From an uncultured Clostridia bacterium (GTDB lineage: Bacteria > Bacillota > Clostridia > Christensenellales > Borkfalkiaceae), in assembly GCA_934271065.1 (NCBI GenBank), contig CAKQQQ010000008.1, positions 1-64,000 of the forward strand: DNA of 64,000 nt. Direction: 5' to 3'. Below, one piece after another: positions 31,621 to 39,648 of the stretch (positions within the stretch are counted from its first letter, which is position 1; the number at the start of each line of letters is the position of its first letter). The position numbers and the translations under genes are program-made. The notes under the pieces are model-generated. The model did not search any database and was not told the origin of the DNA. It was given only the letters and a program-made list of their open reading frames with translations.

Positions 31621-31661
31621 AAAAAGTCCGCGGTTGACTGTGAAGTCAACCGCGGACTTTT
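31621..31661 (+). terminator. Terminator of the esterase gene
   Basis: AAAAAGTCCGCGGTTGAC pairs with GTCAACCGCGGACTTTT (17 bp) and ends in a T run. Confidence 0.85.
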
Positions 31662-31814
31662 AATTTGTCGGGGCTGATTAAAGTAGCGATGACCGCCCGC
31701 TCGCTTAAAAATAATCCGATTTTTCTTATTCTTTATAAGCAATCGTAACAATTTCGGATATAACGCAAAAAGAATCAACTCTTCTTCTATCCGATAAAAT
31801 TCAGGCGGGAGCGG

Positions 31815-32312
31815 TTACGAATTTTCCGTCGGAAGCCCTTTCGCGGCGGAAAGCGGAAGACCGCGGGATTTGAGACTGTCGAGTATTCCGATTTTGGCAA
31901 AGAATCTCTTTACCCTTCTCAACCCCGCGTCGCTCTTCTTTTCGTCTTCAAGTTCGTAAACTTCGTTCAGAAAATCGCAAAGACTCATCTTTCCCGTCAG
32001 AGTGGCGGCGTTAAAAATCGATTTTACTTCGGTTCTGAACATTATCGTAAACCGCCTTTCGGAATGTTTCGCCAATACGATAATCTGTCTTATGCCGGAA
32101 TAGTTTTCCGCCAGAACGTTCACGAGTTTTGACGAAAACAAATCGTTGGTCGATTCAAACATTACGAAATCTTTCGTTCTAAGCATTTCGCTGCCCGCGA
32201 CAGCCGAATTCATTGCATATACGCTTACTTTCTTTGCGAAAACGTAATCTCCGTTTATCGCCTCTTTTGCCTCGGCGGCGTGTTCTGCCGTCGTTAAAAT
32301 TAACCCATACAT
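31815..32312 (-). CDS. Unknown 165-residue protein with structured leader
   Basis: I do not recognise this protein. It is soluble, about 165 residues, with an alternating alpha/beta pattern in the N-terminal half (GLILTTAEHAAEAKEAI, FVMFESTNDLF, GIRQIIVLAKH) and a basic C-terminal half (RRVKRFFAKIG). It has no membrane segment or catalytic motif that I can name. It stands alone, is expressed from a consensus promoter and is preceded by a 234-nt leader with nested long-range stems. This suggests post-transcriptional control. The nearest SD-like GGAG is 13 nt from the ATG, farther than usual. Confidence 0.65.
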   Translation of the reverse strand: MYGLILTTAEHAAEAKEAINGDYVFAKKVSVYAMNSAVAGSEMLRTKDFVMFESTNDLFSSKLVNVLAENYSGIRQIIVLAKHSERRFTIMFRTEVKSIFNAATLTGKMSLCDFLNEVYELEDEKKSDAGLRRVKRFFAKIGILDSLKSRGLPLSAAKGLPTENS

Positions 32313-32546
32313 ATTTTTTCTTTTTCTCCACCGTTAAAGCAAAAACCGTAATCGCGGTCTTTCCTTCGTAATTTTATAAGGACCGAATCCGTCGCCACCG
32401 ATCGTTAGCCCCGACGTATTAAAAACGCGTCAGATAGATTAGCCCTTTTAGCCTTTGCCGAGTTTTATCGCGCGCCGAATATACTACCGATGCAAAGACC
32501 TGACGCGTATTTAATTTGGTCGGCAGCGACGAACGCGTACCTTACG
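32313..32546 (-). ncRNA. Structured 5' leader, candidate riboswitch or cis-regulatory RNA
   Basis: The promoter at 32553-32582 gives a 234-nt leader. On the RNA strand three helices nest. P1 pairs 32520-32530 with 32391-32401 (11 bp with two G-U). P2 pairs 32500-32514 with 32419-32433 (14 of 15 bp). P3 pairs 32492-32497 with 32453-32458. The 3' side of the nested helices carries three GGCTAA motifs, and a further hairpin (GGTCCTT / AAGGAAAGACC) precedes the gene. It lacks the hallmark boxes of TPP, SAM-I, FMN, cobalamin, lysine and Mg2+ riboswitches. Confidence 0.55.
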
Positions 32547-32552
32547 TTTTTT

Positions 32553-32582
32553 ATTTTAGCACGACGAAAAACGTCTTGTCAA
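32553..32582 (-). promoter_or_regulatory. Promoter of the structured leader
   Basis: A perfect TTGACA (32577-32582), an 18-bp spacer and TAAAAT (32553-32558) on the minus strand. Confidence 0.7.
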
Positions 32583-32744
32583 GTATTTTTGTAAAAAATG
32601 TGAAATTTTGTAAAAAATTATGTGAAAATTCAAAATCGCCGATATTATCGCATATTTTTGGACTTTTATTTTTAATTTTCTATCGTTTTTTCTAATTTTA
32701 TACAAAATTCGACTTTTTTCGCCGTTCAAAAATCTCTTTACGAA

Positions 32745-32774
32745 TTCGGGCGATTGCAGATGCAATCGCCCGAA
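32745..32774 (-). terminator. Hairpin after the methyltransferase gene
   Basis: A 14-bp perfect stem (TTCGGGCGATTGCA / TGCAATCGCCCGAA) with a 2-nt loop lies 46 bp past the methyltransferase stop. A partial copy of the dispersed repeat (TTATGCCAGACAA, 32776-32788) abuts it. The T-tract is weak. Confidence 0.55.
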
Positions 32775-32820
32775 GTTATGCCAGACAAAAATTATTCCGT
32801 TTTTGCGGGTTCAAACGCAA

Positions 32821-33951
32821 TCACCTGTGGCTAGGCGGAGGCGCGAGATGCGCGTAATACCTGCACTCTATTTTTCCGTTATAGATTTTACGGGTTTTAT
32901 CCGCTTTCTTACCGAAAAGCCGTTCGAAATCGTCGACGGGCGTGAGCGTATACGCGCACCAGTCGTCAAGGCTTGCCACCATTTTGCCGTAATCGCGATA
33001 AAGTTTTTCCACGCCCCTTCTGTCGGACAGGCGTTCGCCGTAAGGCGGGTTGCTTATAATTACTCCGTGCGAAAACCGCGAAGAAAAATCACGCATATCG
33101 GCGCGTTGAAAATGAACGAATTTATCTACGCCGGCGAGTTGAGCGTGTCTGCGCGCGAGTTTTAATTGGTTGTCGTCTATATCGAACCCGCTTATACGCG
33201 GAATTTCGTCGCGGACGATTGCCGACCGTGCTTCTTCTTTGATACTATCGAAAATCTTGCGGTCAAAAACCTTCCAACTTAAAAAATCGAAATCGCGGTT
33301 AAGACCTGCGGGGATATTAAGCGCAATCATACACGCTTCTATCGGAATAGTTCCGCTTCCGCAGAAAACGTCCGCCAAAGGTCGGGTTTTATTCCAAACC
33401 GACAGTTCGATTAACGCGGCGGCGAGCGTTTCTTTAAGCGGCGCTTCGCCGACCAAGCCCCTGTATCCGCGCCTGTGCAGTCCGTCGCCCGAAGTATCGA
33501 GCGTTACCGTGACGTAGTCTTTAAGCAAGGCCACCTGCACTTTATATCTCGCGCCGTCTTCGGGCATAACGTTGACGCCGTACTTTTTGCAAAGCCTTGC
33601 GCAAATAGCCTTTTTGGCAACGGACTGTATGCCCGAATGAGCGAACAGTTTACTCTGCACGCTTTTGCAATCTACTAAAATCCTGCCGTTTTTGTCTATA
33701 AAATCTTCAAAAGGCAAAGCGATTACGCCGTCGAACAGGTCGTCGAAAGTGTCGGCTTTGAAGCCGCCGAGCACTATCTCGACTCTGTTGCCCGTTCTGA
33801 GCAGCAAGTTACATTTAGCCGCGTCGGAAAAATCGCCGTCGAACACTATGCGCCCGTTTACGGCGGCTAAATCGTCTTTGCCGATTATTTTATTCAATTC
33901 TCTTTTGGTAACCGCTTCTATGCCCGAAGCGGTCGTAACGCATAATTTCAT
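32821..33951 (-). CDS. THUMP-domain class I RNA methyltransferase (RlmL/YpsC-like)
   Basis: A 376-residue SAM-dependent methyltransferase that probably makes an N2-methylguanosine in 23S rRNA. The N-terminal ferredoxin-like/THUMP region (about residues 1-155) contains the LRTGNRVEIVLG segment. The catalytic domain has DVFCGSGTIPIEA (motif I) near residue 192 and ISNPPYGERL (motif IV) near residue 298. It is of the single-domain RlmL/YpsC type and lacks the RlmK fusion of enterobacteria. It lies 3 bp after yraN at the end of the trmD operon. Confidence 0.9.
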   Translation of the reverse strand: MKLCVTTASGIEAVTKRELNKIIGKDDLAAVNGRIVFDGDFSDAAKCNLLLRTGNRVEIVLGGFKADTFDDLFDGVIALPFEDFIDKNGRILVDCKSVQSKLFAHSGIQSVAKKAICARLCKKYGVNVMPEDGARYKVQVALLKDYVTVTLDTSGDGLHRRGYRGLVGEAPLKETLAAALIELSVWNKTRPLADVFCGSGTIPIEACMIALNIPAGLNRDFDFLSWKVFDRKIFDSIKEEARSAIVRDEIPRISGFDIDDNQLKLARRHAQLAGVDKFVHFQRADMRDFSSRFSHGVIISNPPYGERLSDRRGVEKLYRDYGKMVASLDDWCAYTLTPVDDFERLFGKKADKTRKIYNGKIECRYYAHLAPPPSHR

Positions 33952-33954
33952 AGT

Positions 33955-34308
33955 CTAAAAAGCGTCGTATAAGACGTTTATCTCGTCGTTAAGCACTTCG
34001 GCGACACAAAAACGAATCTCTTCGTCGGGATGAGAAAAGGAGTAATATTCGGCTATTTTGCCGTACTTTTCACGCTTGCGTCTGTCAACGGCGTCTTTCG
34101 GATCGCCGAACAGTCTGCCCGAACGGGTTTTGACTTCTATAAAGAAAGTCTGTCCGCCCTTTTTCATAATCAGATCCGCTTCGCCGAACGGCGTGACGTA
34201 ATTCTTCTTTTCGAGCGCGAAACCCTGCGAACGTAAGTGTTTCAGAACGGCTTTCTCGCCTTTTCTACCGAGAAGTTTTTTATGAAAGTCTTTCTGTGAA
34301 TTTTGCAA
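33955..34308 (-). CDS. YraN family nuclease-like protein
   Basis: A 117-residue protein of the YraN/UPF0102 family, with a predicted endonuclease fold. It has the family's LGRKGEKAVLKHLRSQG start, the restriction-endonuclease-like FIEVKTRSG motif near residue 57 and RKREKYGKIAEYY. I keep the TTG start at 34308 because GGAG lies 8 bp upstream. This makes an unusually long 67-bp overlap with the rnhB end. The partner order rnhB-yraN is common in Firmicutes. Confidence 0.88.
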   Translation of the reverse strand: MQNSQKDFHKKLLGRKGEKAVLKHLRSQGFALEKKNYVTPFGEADLIMKKGGQTFFIEVKTRSGRLFGDPKDAVDRRKREKYGKIAEYYSFSHPDEEIRFCVAEVLNDEINVLYDAF

Positions 34309-34880
34309 AACCCGTTCTCCTTTAACGCCGCTATATGCGCGCCCGTTCCGTAACCCTTATTCTGCGCAAACCCGTACTCGGGATAAATCTCGTCGTACTC
34401 GCGCATCAGGTTATCTCTGTAAACTTTCGCCACGATCGAAGCCGCGCCTATCGCGTAACTTTGCGCGTCGCCCTTTACTATCCCGACGGTTCTGAACGGC
34501 AAGTCCGGCACGAGCGCGTCGACGAGTACCACGTCGGGGTTTATCCGTAAACCTTCGGCGGCAAGCCGCATACATTTTTCGGTGGCACGCAGGATATTCA
34601 GTTCGTCTATCTCTTCGGGCTCGACGCGCGCGACCGACACCGCCAGCGCTTTTTCGCGAATGAGCGCGTCTAATTTTTCGCGCCGCTTTTCGCTCAGTTT
34701 TTTACTGTCGTTTATTCCGTCGATTATTTCTCCGTCGTAAGGCAAAACGACCGCCGCGCAGACCACGGGCCCCGCAAGCGGGCCTCTGCCGACTTCGTCT
34801 ATGCCGGCGATATATTTTGCTCCGTTTGAGTTGGTAAGGTCGAAAACGACCTTTTCTTTCGTATCGGTTTTGGTTTTCAC
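34242..34880 (-). CDS. rnhB: Ribonuclease HII
   Basis: RNase HII removes ribonucleotides embedded in DNA and degrades RNA-DNA hybrids. The motif AGIDEVGRGPLAGPVV carries the Asp-Glu pair, DSKKLSEKRRE follows, and the later Asp residues (LVDALVPD, AKVYRDNLM) complete the active site. I start it at the GTG at 34880, which overlaps the rbgA stop as GTGA and has GGAAGA upstream. That gives 212 residues, normal for the family. The frame is open further upstream but lies in rbgA. Confidence 0.95.
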   Translation of the reverse strand: MKTKTDTKEKVVFDLTNSNGAKYIAGIDEVGRGPLAGPVVCAAVVLPYDGEIIDGINDSKKLSEKRREKLDALIREKALAVSVARVEPEEIDELNILRATEKCMRLAAEGLRINPDVVLVDALVPDLPFRTVGIVKGDAQSYAIGAASIVAKVYRDNLMREYDEIYPEYGFAQNKGYGTGAHIAALKENGFCKIHRKTFIKNFSVEKARKPF

Positions 34881-35725
34881 GGTCGTTCTTCCAAACAGAT
34901 TTTTCCTATGCGTTGTTTTCTGAAATCGTCTATTACGGCTTTGGCGCAACGCGTATAGTCGCTTACGCCGCCCTTTAATATAAACCCGCGCCGACGGCAA
35001 ACGTCGTCGTAGAGTTCGAGCGGCTCTTTATCGAGCGAATCGAGATCGTACTTGGCTTTGAGTTTATCGGGCGCGATAACGCTGAGTTCTTTGATGAGTT
35101 CGAGCGCAAGCCCTTCGATATCCAGCACTTCGTCGTTAAGCGAGCCGATATACGCAAGATGTCTGGCGTACGTCTGATTATCGAAACTCGGAGAAGTAGT
35201 ACCCGGCGTATCAAGCAATTCGAAATCACCGAGCCTTACCCATTTATTGGCGCGCGTAACGCCCGCTTTATCGCCCGTTTCGGCGCGTTTGCCGCCGGAC
35301 AGAGTGTTTATCAGCGTGGACTTGCCCGTGTTGGGTATGCCCGCAACCATAAAACGAAGGGTTCTGTTTATTCCTTTGAGTTTGTCGCGTTCTATCCGCT
35401 CACGCATAACGGCGGCGCAGGCGGATTTAAGTTTTGCCGCGTCTTTTTTGGAAAGCCCGTCGGTAGTAACGAAAGTAAGTCCGCGCCGCGACAGTTCTTC
35501 GGTAATAAGCGAAAGCGAACCGTCGGACACGGTATCACGTTTGTTCACGCAGTAGACTACGGGTTTGCTTTTGAAAAGCGACGACAGTTTAGGGTTAAAG
35601 CACGCGAAAGGCGCGCGCGCGTCGAGAACGTAAATAACGCCGTCGCATAACTTAACGTCTTCTTCGGTTTTGCGCAGGGCTTTGGTCATATGCCCCGGAA
35701 ACCATTGAATTCGATCTATGTTCAT
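34877..35725 (-). CDS. rbgA: Ribosome biogenesis GTPase RbgA (YlqF)
   Basis: A circularly permuted GTPase needed for late 50S assembly. Motifs appear in the permuted order: G4 CVNKRD near residue 60, G5 VTTDG, G1 GIPNTGKST near residue 130 and G3 LLDTPGT near residue 173. It starts with the family's IQWFPGHMTKALR. It is 282 residues, the normal length. Its start overlaps the trmD stop as ATGA. Confidence 0.96.
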   Translation of the reverse strand: MNIDRIQWFPGHMTKALRKTEEDVKLCDGVIYVLDARAPFACFNPKLSSLFKSKPVVYCVNKRDTVSDGSLSLITEELSRRGLTFVTTDGLSKKDAAKLKSACAAVMRERIERDKLKGINRTLRFMVAGIPNTGKSTLINTLSGGKRAETGDKAGVTRANKWVRLGDFELLDTPGTTSPSFDNQTYARHLAYIGSLNDEVLDIEGLALELIKELSVIAPDKLKAKYDLDSLDKEPLELYDDVCRRRGFILKGGVSDYTRCAKAVIDDFRKQRIGKICLEERP

Positions 35726-36492
35726 TGCTCATCCTTTTTTTCGGCTTTTAACGCTCTGCGAGCCTTTTTCGCCGCGATTTTTTCTTTCTCGCGTTTTTCT
35801 TCGGCTTTCTGCTTCGCCCTTATATACTTACGGTACAAATCGGGGCGTTTAGCCGCCGTCAGTCTTTCGGCTTCTTCCGTCCGCCACGCGTCTACGAGTT
35901 TATGATTGCCCGAAAGCAGAATTTCGGGTACTTTTTCGCCCTTAAACTCCGCGGGGCGAGTATATTGCGGATATTCGAGCAAGTTGTCGGTAAAACTCTC
36001 GTCTTTAAGACTGTCGCCCGCGATAACGCCGTCTACGTACCTGCAAATCGCGTCGGTAACGACCATCGCAGGCAGTTCGCCGCCGGTTAAAACGTAATCG
36101 CCGATAGAAATCTCGCTGTCGAAATACCCGTCGAGAACGCGCTGATCCACGCCTTCGTAATGCCCGCAAAGAAAAATAAGTCGGTCGTACTTCAAGAGTT
36201 TTTTAATGTCTTTCTGTTCAAAACGCTTGCCCTTGGGCGACATATACACTCTGAACGCCTGCCTGTCGGGATCGATTGCGTCGACTGCGGAAGCGATGGG
36301 TTGCGGCATCATAAGCATACCCGCGCCGCCGCCGAACGGATAATCGTCGCATTTTTTATGCTTGTCCGCGCTGTAATCGCGAATATCGGTTATACGAATT
36401 TCGACTTTTCCGTCCTTGGTCGCCCTGCCGATAATACTCTCGCTAAGCGGAGCGAACATTTCGGGGAAAAGCGTAAGTATATCAATTCTCAT
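35722..36492 (-). CDS. trmD: tRNA (guanine37-N1)-methyltransferase TrmD
   Basis: TrmD makes m1G37 in tRNAs and guards the reading frame. The SPOUT knot motifs are LCGHYEGVDQR and SIGDYVLTGGELPAM. The start IDILTLFPEMF is typical. The C-terminal 35 residues are an added Lys/Arg/Glu-rich helix after the normal end. It overlaps rimM by 11 bp. Confidence 0.97.
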   Translation of the reverse strand: MRIDILTLFPEMFAPLSESIIGRATKDGKVEIRITDIRDYSADKHKKCDDYPFGGGAGMLMMPQPIASAVDAIDPDRQAFRVYMSPKGKRFEQKDIKKLLKYDRLIFLCGHYEGVDQRVLDGYFDSEISIGDYVLTGGELPAMVVTDAICRYVDGVIAGDSLKDESFTDNLLEYPQYTRPAEFKGEKVPEILLSGNHKLVDAWRTEEAERLTAAKRPDLYRKYIRAKQKAEEKREKEKIAAKKARRALKAEKKDEQ

Positions 36493-36994
36493 ACATAACC
36501 ACCTGCGTAAACGATTCGGCGTTCACGGTAACCGTTCCGCCGTCGATATCGTAAATAGGGTTAAGGGTTTTAAGCATAGGAAAAACAGCCCTGCCTTCGG
36601 CGGTAGAAAGATAGTAGTAGTCTACGTTTCCGCTTACGATTTCGGTAATTTCGCCGATTTCTTTACCGCTTGAAAGCATAAGTTTACAGCCGAGTACGTC
36701 GGATATAAAGTAGTTGCCTTTTTTAACGGATATCTCAGCCCGTTCGGCGTAAACTTCTTTCATACGGAGCGTTTCGGCAAAGTTTCTGTCGTCTATTCCG
36801 TCGAGTTTTAGTATCGCTTCTTCGCCGCCTGCGGATCTGAACGACGCGACGGCGTATTCTACGGAGTTTATCTCGACTTTTTTTATATTTTTAACGGACG
36901 CGAAGTCGTCGGCGAAAAGACGAATTTTAAGTTCGCCTTTTATGCCCTGCGGCTTCGCAACCGCGCCTATTTCTATTTTAGAGTTCCGATTCAT
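36482..36994 (-). CDS. rimM: 16S rRNA processing protein RimM
   Basis: RimM assists maturation of the 30S head and binds ribosomal protein S19. The N-terminal barrel has IGAVAKPQGIKGELKIRLF. The PRC barrel has YFISDVLGCKLM and GEITEIVSGNVDYY. At 170 residues it is full length. It lies in the conserved rpsP-khpA-rimM-trmD order. Confidence 0.95.
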   Translation of the reverse strand: MNRNSKIEIGAVAKPQGIKGELKIRLFADDFASVKNIKKVEINSVEYAVASFRSAGGEEAILKLDGIDDRNFAETLRMKEVYAERAEISVKKGNYFISDVLGCKLMLSSGKEIGEITEIVSGNVDYYYLSTAEGRAVFPMLKTLNPIYDIDGGTVTVNAESFTQVVMYEN

Positions 36995-37053
36995 AATTAA
37001 AATACGAAAATTGCGGTCGCGTAAATCGTCCGCGACCGCAAGTCCGTCAAGAC

Positions 37054-37293
37054 TTATTCGGTCTTGCCCTTGATTTCTACGTTGTATCTCTTTCCGCCGC
37101 GCGGGGTTGCAGCCTTAACGAGCGCGCGAAGCGCCTTGGCAATTTTACCCTGACGACCTATAACTTTACCCATATCGTCTTCCGTGAGATATACGGTAAC
37201 GGTTACCGTGTTTCCGCGTTCTTCGGTTTTGTATTCCGCAAGTTCGGGATTTTCGGCAAACTGTTCGACGACGTAACGAATCAAATCCGTCAT
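37054..37293 (-). CDS. khpA: KH-domain RNA-binding protein KhpA
   Basis: A 79-residue single KH-domain protein (YlqC). The GxxG loop is VIGRQGKIAKALR. It is known to act as an RNA chaperone with KhpB/Jag and to affect cell elongation and division. It sits in the usual place between rpsP and rimM, but with an odd 272-bp spacer on the rpsP side. Confidence 0.95.
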   Translation of the reverse strand: MTDLIRYVVEQFAENPELAEYKTEERGNTVTVTVYLTEDDMGKVIGRQGKIAKALRALVKAATPRGGKRYNVEIKGKTE

Positions 37294-37565
37294 AGTTGGT
37301 CTCCTTTCGCATACGCGATAATTTTACGTTTAGCAATCGTGCGCGTAAAGGCAAAGTTTCGTCTCTCCGAGCGGTTTACCGTTTAAGATAATCATTCGCT
37401 CAAAAAAAGAAGAGTGCTTTTTACACGTCACAACTTTTAGATGATTAGTCGCTCAAAAAAGAAGGCTCGCTACGCAGACAAGGATTTGGCTGACCTTTTC
37501 GGTCGCCGAAGTCTTGGCGGCGTGGCAAAAACGAACTTTTTTGAGATGAATAATCTTCTAAAAAA
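37294..37565 (-). repeat. 272-bp intra-operon spacer with inverted and direct repeats
   Basis: Two direct copies of a TCGCTCAAAAAA block (near 37396 and 37450, each preceded by AT-rich GATAATCAT or GATGATTAG) face one inverted copy (CTTTTTTGAGATGAATAATC) near 37535-37560. The middle contains a GGCTGACCTTTTCGGTCGCC-type hairpin. Each direct copy could pair with the inverted one, which gives alternative long hairpins between rpsP and khpA. No gene is credible here. Confidence 0.55.
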
Positions 37566-37862
37566 TTATTTCTTCTTCTTTTTCGGGTTGGTCTTCGCCG
37601 GAGACAATTTGTCCGACTTTTCGATTACACCGGCGTTTACAAGAAGAGATTTTACGGTCTCGGTCGGTTGAACGCCTTTGGAAAGCCAGTCTTTGGCTTT
37701 ATCGGCGTCGATTACGACTTCGGCGGGATTCACGGTCGGGTTGTAGTGTCCGACTTTATCGATATATTCGCCGTCGCGAGCCTTTCTGCTGTCAACGACT
37801 ACGATACGATAAGTGGGAGACTTCTTGTCGCCGAGTCTGGTTAATCTCATTTTTACTGCCAT
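37566..37862 (-). CDS. rpsP: 30S ribosomal protein bS16
   Basis: A 98-residue small-subunit protein with the standard start VKMRLTRLGDKKSPTYRIVV and the conserved IDKVGHYNP segment. It has a basic Lys-rich tail. GGAGG precedes the ATG. It lies 66 bp downstream of ffh. Confidence 0.97.
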   Translation of the reverse strand: MAVKMRLTRLGDKKSPTYRIVVVDSRKARDGEYIDKVGHYNPTVNPAEVVIDADKAKDWLSKGVQPTETVKSLLVNAGVIEKSDKLSPAKTNPKKKKK

Positions 37863-37928
37863 TGTTATATCCTCCGTTAAATATTAACTATTATTATATA
37901 ATCGCCTTATAGCGCGATTTTCACATTA

Positions 37929-39266
37929 TCAGAAAGGCATACCGAAACGCGAACCGCCGCGCTTGCCTTTCATCATTTTCATCATTTGTTTGGTCTGCTC
38001 GAACTGCTTGAGAAGTTGGTTGATTTCCTGAACGGTCGTTCCGCTGCCCTTTGCTATACGCGTCTTGCGCGAGTAGTTGAGAACGGACGGATCGCGGCGT
38101 TCCTTGGGCGTCATAGAAAGAATTATCGCTTTCGTGCGCTCTATGCGCTTTTCGTCTACGTCCTGTTCGGAAATCTTGACTTTGCTCATTCCGCCGCCCA
38201 TCTGCGGGAGCATTTCCATTAAACCTTTCGCGCCGCCCATATTTTTGAGCATAGCGAACTGTTCGAGATAATCGTCGAGAGTAAACGAGTTTTCACGGAA
38301 TTTCTTTTCCATTTTCTTCATCTGCTCTTCGTCGACGGAAGCCTGCGCCTTTTCGATAAGCGACAGCACGTCGCCCATACCGAGTATGCGCCCCGCCATT
38401 CGGTCGGGATAAAACGGCTCTAAATCTTCGGGCTTTTCGCCGACCGACGCGAATTTTATCGGTTTACCCGTAACGGCTTTTATCGAAAGACACGCGCCGC
38501 CGCGGGTATCGCCGTCGAGTTTGGTAAGCACGACGCCCGTTAAAGGCAAACGTTCGTCAAAGGTCTTGGCGACGTTGACGGCGTCCTGACCGGTCATCGA
38601 ATCGACGGTTAAAAGTATTTCGTCCACACGGACGGTTTTGACGATGTTTTCGAGTTCGCGCATAAGCGTGTCGTCGATATGCAGTCTGCCCGCGGTGTCG
38701 ATAATTACGGTGTCGAAACCGTAACGCCGAGCGTATTCCACACCTTCGGCGGAAATTTTGACGGGATCGCCCTGACCTTTCTCAAATACTTCCGCGCCGA
38801 CTTTGCCGCCGACCGTTTTTAACTGTTCTATCGCCGCGGGACGGTACACGTCGCACGCGACGAGCAAGGGTTTTTTGCCTTGTTTTTTAAGATATAACGC
38901 GAGTTTGCCGCAAAGCGTGGTTTTACCCGCGCCCTGCAAACCGCACATCATAATCACCGTCGGCAACGACGAAGAGACGACGAGTTTGGAATTCGTCGAG
39001 CCCATTAAGGCGGTCAATTCTTCGTTGACGATTTTGATTACCTGCTGCGCGGGAGAGAGACTTTTAAGTATGTCCTGCCCGACGGCTTTTTCGCTTACCT
39101 TGGCGATAAAATCTTTCGCCACGGCAAGGTTGACGTCGGCTTCGAGCAAGGCGATACGCACTTCGCGCATAGCCTGCTTGATTTCAAGTTCGGTCAACTT
39201 ACCGCGTTTGGTAAGTTTTGAAAATATATGATTAAGTTTTTCGGATAAACCCTGAAATACCGCCAT
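37929..39266 (-). CDS. ffh: Signal recognition particle protein Ffh
   Basis: Ffh is the SRP GTPase that targets membrane proteins with 4.5S RNA. Its N domain, the G domain with GLQGAGKTT near residue 107, DTAGRL and TKLDGD, and a Met-rich M domain ending GGSRFGMPF are all present. I use the ATG at 39266, which overlaps the ylxM stop as TGATG. It is 445 residues, the normal length. Confidence 0.97.
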   Translation of the reverse strand: MAVFQGLSEKLNHIFSKLTKRGKLTELEIKQAMREVRIALLEADVNLAVAKDFIAKVSEKAVGQDILKSLSPAQQVIKIVNEELTALMGSTNSKLVVSSSLPTVIMMCGLQGAGKTTLCGKLALYLKKQGKKPLLVACDVYRPAAIEQLKTVGGKVGAEVFEKGQGDPVKISAEGVEYARRYGFDTVIIDTAGRLHIDDTLMRELENIVKTVRVDEILLTVDSMTGQDAVNVAKTFDERLPLTGVVLTKLDGDTRGGACLSIKAVTGKPIKFASVGEKPEDLEPFYPDRMAGRILGMGDVLSLIEKAQASVDEEQMKKMEKKFRENSFTLDDYLEQFAMLKNMGGAKGLMEMLPQMGGGMSKVKISEQDVDEKRIERTKAIILSMTPKERRDPSVLNYSRKTRIAKGSGTTVQEINQLLKQFEQTKQMMKMMKGKRGGSRFGMPF

Positions 39267-39568
39267 CACACAACCCCGACGAGACTTTTGACTTTGTCTA
39301 ATTTTTCTTTATCGCACGTATTTTCGCTTATCGCCGTTCTGATGGCGAGTTTAGTCGCGTAGACTTTGAGATTCTGCTCGTAAAAATCGAGTTTTTTTCT
39401 CGTTGCGGACAGCGCGTCCGACACGCTCTGACGGGAAACGCCGCTCTCCTGAGCAATCTCGCCCAAAGACAAGTCGAGCGAAAAATACGACTCGGCGACC
39501 GCCCTGTGCTTTTCGGTAAGCAAGCCGCCGTATATTTGCAACAATTCGCTATAATAAACGCCGTCCAT
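39266..39568 (-). CDS. ylxM: YlxM-like SRP-associated HTH protein
   Basis: A 100-residue protein of the YlxM/p13 family that precedes ffh in many Firmicutes and stimulates SRP function. The sigma-4-like HTH has LSLGEIAQESGVSRQSVSDAL. I start it at 39568. The -10 box TATAAT lies only 6 bp upstream, so the message starts at or within a base or two of the ATG and is leaderless. The open frame continues upstream into efp but cannot be transcribed from this promoter. Confidence 0.9.
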   Translation of the reverse strand: MDGVYYSELLQIYGGLLTEKHRAVAESYFSLDLSLGEIAQESGVSRQSVSDALSATRKKLDFYEQNLKVYATKLAIRTAISENTCDKEKLDKVKSLVGVV

Positions 39569-39574
39569 ATTCGC

Positions 39575-39603
39575 ATTATAACTCATAAAAAAATCGCTGT
39601 CAA
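39575..39603 (-). promoter_or_regulatory. Consensus sigma-A promoter of ylxM-ffh
   Basis: A perfect TTGACA (39598-39603), a 17-bp spacer and a perfect TATAAT (39575-39580) on the minus strand. The -35 hexamer lies inside the 3' arm of the efp terminator stem. Confidence 0.8.
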
Positions 39604-39621
39604 GTATTTTAACCTGACAGC
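39587..39621 (-). terminator. efp terminator overlapping the ylxM promoter
   Basis: On the minus strand GCTGTCA pairs with TGACAGC and is followed by GATTTTTTT, 28 bp past the efp stop. The TTGACA of the next promoter is part of the second arm. Confidence 0.7.
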
Positions 39622-39648
39622 GAAAAATTTTTCGGCTTTTAGTAAATA

